43,183 nt of DNA from Lachnospiraceae bacterium (lineage in GTDB: Bacteria; Bacillota; Clostridia; Lachnospirales; Lachnospiraceae), in assembly GCA_022791815.1 (NCBI GenBank), contig JAAVZU010000024.1:1-43183 (forward strand). Reading direction: 5' to 3'. Made by a program: the position numbers and the translations under genes. Shown here piece by piece: positions 40,779 through 43,183 of this stretch. Position 1 is the first letter of the stretch. The number at the start of each line of letters is the position of its first letter. The notes below the pieces were generated by a model. The model was not told the origin of the DNA. It saw only the letters and a list, made by a program, of their open reading frames with translations, and ran no database searches.

Positions 40779-42404
40779 GTGAGGATACATGGAGAAAAAA
40801 ATAACAGGTTTATTTCTATAATCTGTGTTATTGTTTATGTTTGCATTGGAATGTTGCAATTGCCTATTGTTGCTGAGGCAGCTAGCAATATTTCTATTAG
40901 CAAAACTAGTATGACTATTCAAGTCGGCGTTCAAAAAACACTAAAGATAAGTGGATCAAAGGAAAAGGTTTCATGGAAAAGTGAGAATCCAGATATTGCA
41001 GCAGTGGACGCTTCAGGAGTTGTTACGGGAATGGAAGCAGGAACTACAAAAATTCTTGCGAATGTAGGAGGAAATACTTATACCTGTACAGTTAAAGTAC
41101 AAAAAAGACAAATTCGTGTTTTGCTGAAAACTACAGGATATGGAAGTATTTTTCACTCTTCTGTAACTGTAACTTCTACGAAAAAATTTACCATTTCTAA
41201 CGGAGCAGAAACGAAAACTTATAACGCAAAACAAAAGGTTACCATAAAGCCAAATAGCAGTTTATTTGGTAAAGGGAAAAAATTGACTATTGCTGCAAAG
41301 GATAGTGGTAAAATTCAAATTACATCTATTAGCAGAAATCAGGGAAGACCATCTTACCGTGGGAAAATAGAGTTAAGTGTAATAACTGGAAAAGGTATGA
41401 CAATTATTAATCAGCTTCAATTAGAACAATATTTATATAGTGTGGTTAGTAGTGAAATGTCTAGCAGTTTTTCAAAAGAGGCATTAAAAGCACAAGCGGT
41501 TACTGCGAGAAGTTTTGCATATAGTCATTTGGAAAGTAAGCAATATAAAGATTATAATGCAGATTTAGATGATAGTACAGGATTTCAGGTGTATAATAAT
41601 TTATGTGAAGCAGAATCCACCAGAACAGCAGTAAAGGAAACTGTCAATCAGGTATTAAAATCAGGAAGTGAAATTATTAATACTTATTATTATTCAACTT
41701 CACCAGGCCAGAGTGCTACACCTGAGGAGGTATGGGGAGGTTTGACAGAAGAAAAGTATTATCCGAGGAAAATACAAAAAAAAGATGGTACAGAGAAAAA
41801 TCTATCCACAGAAAGTGCGTTTAAAAGCTTTTGGGCAGATAAGAATCTTGTGACTTTTGACAGCAATTCCGAATGGTACCGTTGGCAGACTACGATAAGT
41901 AAAGCTAATCTGCAAAAACAAATTAATAGTAAATTGTCTGCATATTCTTCTAATGGTTCAAAATCTATTTTGGTAAAACAAAGTAATGGAACATATAAAG
42001 GTGTAAAGATAACTAGCATTGGTTCTTTGAAAAAAATTAGTGTTTGTGAAAGAGCAAAAAGTGGAATGGCAAAAGGAATTTTAATTACTGGAAGCAAGGC
42101 TACTATAAAAGTTCTTAATGCTACTTATGCTCGCTATATGTTAGCCCCTGTATCTAGCAAACTGGAAAAACAAAATGGCAAAAGTGTATCTAAGATGAGT
42201 ATTTTACCAAGCAGCTTTTTCTATGTGGTAAAAGGAAAAGATAGTAATGGTAAGGTATGCTTTACCATACATGGTGCAGGATATGGACATGGGGTAGGTA
42301 TGAGCCAGAATGGTGCAAACCAGATGGCAAAAGAAGGTTTCAGTTATAATGATATTATTCATCATTATTTTCAGAATATCACTTTGTCACATATTGCAGA
42401 GTAA
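40779..42404 (+). CDS. Exported SpoIID/LytB-like protein with Ig-like domain
   Basis: A 541-residue exported protein. A signal peptide (ISIICVIVYVCIGMLQL, cleavage near VAEAA) leads into a bacterial Ig-like (Big2) domain at about 35-108 (TLKISGSKEKVSWKSENPDIA). The remainder is a SpoIID/LytB domain with QLEQYLYSVVSSEMSSSF (catalytic-type E226), EALKAQAVTARSFA, YYSTSPGQSATPEEVWGG and a C-terminal HGAGYGHGVGMSQNGAN, with H498 and H504. SpoIID is a lytic transglycosylase that digests denuded peptidoglycan strands during engulfment. The Big2 domain and length (SpoIID is about 340 residues) suggest a vegetative or spore paralogue. GTG 40779 after AAGGAGG (40766-40772) is the start. Confidence 0.85.
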   Translation: MRIHGEKNNRFISIICVIVYVCIGMLQLPIVAEAASNISISKTSMTIQVGVQKTLKISGSKEKVSWKSENPDIAAVDASGVVTGMEAGTTKILANVGGNTYTCTVKVQKRQIRVLLKTTGYGSIFHSSVTVTSTKKFTISNGAETKTYNAKQKVTIKPNSSLFGKGKKLTIAAKDSGKIQITSISRNQGRPSYRGKIELSVITGKGMTIINQLQLEQYLYSVVSSEMSSSFSKEALKAQAVTARSFAYSHLESKQYKDYNADLDDSTGFQVYNNLCEAESTRTAVKETVNQVLKSGSEIINTYYYSTSPGQSATPEEVWGGLTEEKYYPRKIQKKDGTEKNLSTESAFKSFWADKNLVTFDSNSEWYRWQTTISKANLQKQINSKLSAYSSNGSKSILVKQSNGTYKGVKITSIGSLKKISVCERAKSGMAKGILITGSKATIKVLNATYARYMLAPVSSKLEKQNGKSVSKMSILPSSFFYVVKGKDSNGKVCFTIHGAGYGHGVGMSQNGANQMAKEGFSYNDIIHHYFQNITLSHIAE

Positions 42405-42437
42405 TTTAGGATAGATATATAGTTTTGTATTTTTTAT

Positions 42438-42482
42438 AAAGTTACAATTTAGTGTGTTTGCACTGGATTGTAACTTTTTTGT
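42438..42482 (+). terminator. Intrinsic terminator after SpoIID-like gene
   Basis: AAAGTTACAAT (42438-42448) pairs perfectly with ATTGTAACTTT (42467-42477), with an inner AGTG/CACT pair, and a T-run follows. The stem has the GTTAC/GTAAC core of the dispersed family, suggesting some copies serve as terminators. Confidence 0.85.
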
Positions 42483-42573
42483 GTTATTGTTAAATAATAC
42501 AATGAAAAATATTGGCTTGTTATAATATATTATTATTGGTATGTATATTACATATATTTTTTATATAAAACAC

Positions 42574-42602
42574 TATACAAGTTTAAAAAAATATAGTATA
42601 AT
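42574..42602 (+). promoter_or_regulatory. Promoter of the SH3-like gene
   Basis: TATACA (42574-42579), 17 bases and TATAAT (42597-42602) lie 50 bases before the start. The -35 is imperfect. The rest of the spacer is AT-rich without other signals. Confidence 0.45.
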
Positions 42603-42651
42603 AATATTTGTAATGTAGTGGTAATTAGAGAGAGCCAAGGAGGTAACAACA

Positions 42652-43005
42652 ATGAAAAAATTTAAAAGAATAGTGCCATTATTAATGGCAGGAGCAATGT
42701 TAGTATCACCAGTTTCTATATCAGCTCAGGCAAAAAATGTTGATAATAACAAAAGAGAAAGTGTACAAACTACTGTGACAGCAAGAGCTTATAGTTCACC
42801 AGCTTTGATAAAAGGTAATAATGTAGCATTTAGACGGACAGCTGGTTTATCAGGAACAGTTTTGATGTATTTACAAAATAATACTTCAATACATGTAGAT
42901 AAAAGTAAATCACAAACAGTAGATGGCATTTTGTGGTATGCATGTAAATATGGAAATACATATGGATATGTAGCTAGTCAATATGTTTATATAATACCAG
43001 CATAA
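42652..43005 (+). CDS. Exported SH3-like domain protein, 117 aa
   Basis: A small exported protein with a classical signal peptide (MKKFKRIVPLLMAGAMLVS, cleavage near AQA) and a single bacterial SH3-like domain (residues 50-117): NVAFRRTAGLSGTVLMYL, an ILWYACKYGNTYGYVASQYV core. SH3b domains bind cell-wall peptides, so a cell-wall binding role is inferred. No catalytic domain is present. AAGGAGG precedes ATG 42652. It has its own promoter; a long hairpin lies downstream. Confidence 0.8.
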   Translation: MKKFKRIVPLLMAGAMLVSPVSISAQAKNVDNNKRESVQTTVTARAYSSPALIKGNNVAFRRTAGLSGTVLMYLQNNTSIHVDKSKSQTVDGILWYACKYGNTYGYVASQYVYIIPA

Positions 43006-43065
43006 TTTAAAAAACATTATTGTTGAAATATAACATAAATTGTATAAAAACTGCTACATTGCAAG

Positions 43066-43094
43066 GAGGAGTGATATTGTGAATATTACTCCTC
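43066..43094 (+). terminator. Long hairpin after the SH3-like gene
   Basis: GAGGAGTGATATT (43066-43078) pairs over 13 bp with AATATTACTCCTC (43082-43094) with one G-T pair and loop GTG. Its T-tract is weak, so it may be terminator or mRNA-stabilising. GGAGGAG within it is not linked to a reading frame of any length. Confidence 0.5.
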
Positions 43095-43179
43095 TTAATA
43101 ATTTTATCAACAAACATAAATGAAAAGTTTCTACTTTATTATATATAATAAAAATTCAAAAGTAGGAGAGTATTAAAAT

Positions 43180-43183
43180 ATGG
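43180..43183 (+). CDS. Start of a gene that continues beyond the window
   Basis: TAGGAGAG (43164-43171) is followed by ATG at 43180 and the window ends one base later. This is a plausible start with correct spacing. Nothing can be said about the product. Confidence 0.45.

Overview
The window is AT-rich, low-GC Firmicutes DNA and most resembles a spore-forming, motile anaerobe of the Clostridia, family Lachnospiraceae. This is inferred from gene content and order, because no database search was possible. The pointers are the yqfC-yqfD-phoH-HD-ybeY block, the TIGR03960/TIGR03936/RNase G block, short-form HisG with HisZ, CheV, strong AGGAGG ribosome sites and frequent TTG/GTG starts. I saw no rRNA, tRNA, CRISPR array, transposase, prophage or T-box leader.

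Layout. 1-1060: a decayed accessory patch with a truncated DUF6194-like gene, a second 3' gene remnant and one intact orphan gene. 1179-1743: a VanZ-like membrane protein. 1890-6385: yqfC, yqfD, phoH, a membrane HD protein and ybeY, tightly packed and partly overlapping. 6590-11093: MurJ/SpoVB-family flippase, a BofC-like protein, a nitroreductase and an HI0933-family flavoprotein. 11272-15253: a second FAD protein, proB, an unknown protein, a DUF896 protein and 5-formyl-THF cyclo-ligase. 15536-16375: an M14 peptidase. 16464-18064, minus strand: a TipA-like MerR regulator with a clear MerR-type promoter, a tiny DUF6774-like gene and a PH-domain protein. 18373-24293: miaB, a zinc-ribbon/DUF5050 protein, small membrane proteins, dihydrofolate reductase and a PH/zinc-ribbon protein. 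24524-30423: two radical-SAM-linked proteins, an RNase E/G-type nuclease and a secreted amidase. 30569-34666: a Sel1-repeat protein, CheV and a zinc-ribbon membrane protein. 34877-40668: hisH-hisF-ung, then hisZ-hisG-hisD from its own promoter. 40779-43183: a SpoIID-like exported protein, an exported SH3-like protein and the start of one more gene.

How the genes work together. Four themes recur: sporulation and envelope remodelling (YqfC, YqfD, BofC-like, MurJ/SpoVB, amidase, SpoIID-like), RNA maturation (YbeY, PhoH, MiaB, RNase E/G), histidine and folate/proline metabolism, and a large share of small zinc-ribbon or PH-domain membrane-associated proteins of unknown role.

The most unusual feature is not a gene. 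At least a dozen intergenic spacers carry a dispersed family of imperfect palindromes whose arms resemble GTAAC-n-GTTCA / TGAAC-n-GTTAC or GTTACTGTTCAC / GTGAACAGTAAC. Some copies form longer modular elements. One is 149 bp with 13-bp terminal inverted repeats (6413-6561). Three copies share an apical CACTTGCTG loop on hairpin stems of different sequence. Several copies sit just before start codons inside probable operons and create false N-terminal extensions of the open frames. This looks like a MITE/REP-like structured repeat and is the best candidate here for something undescribed.
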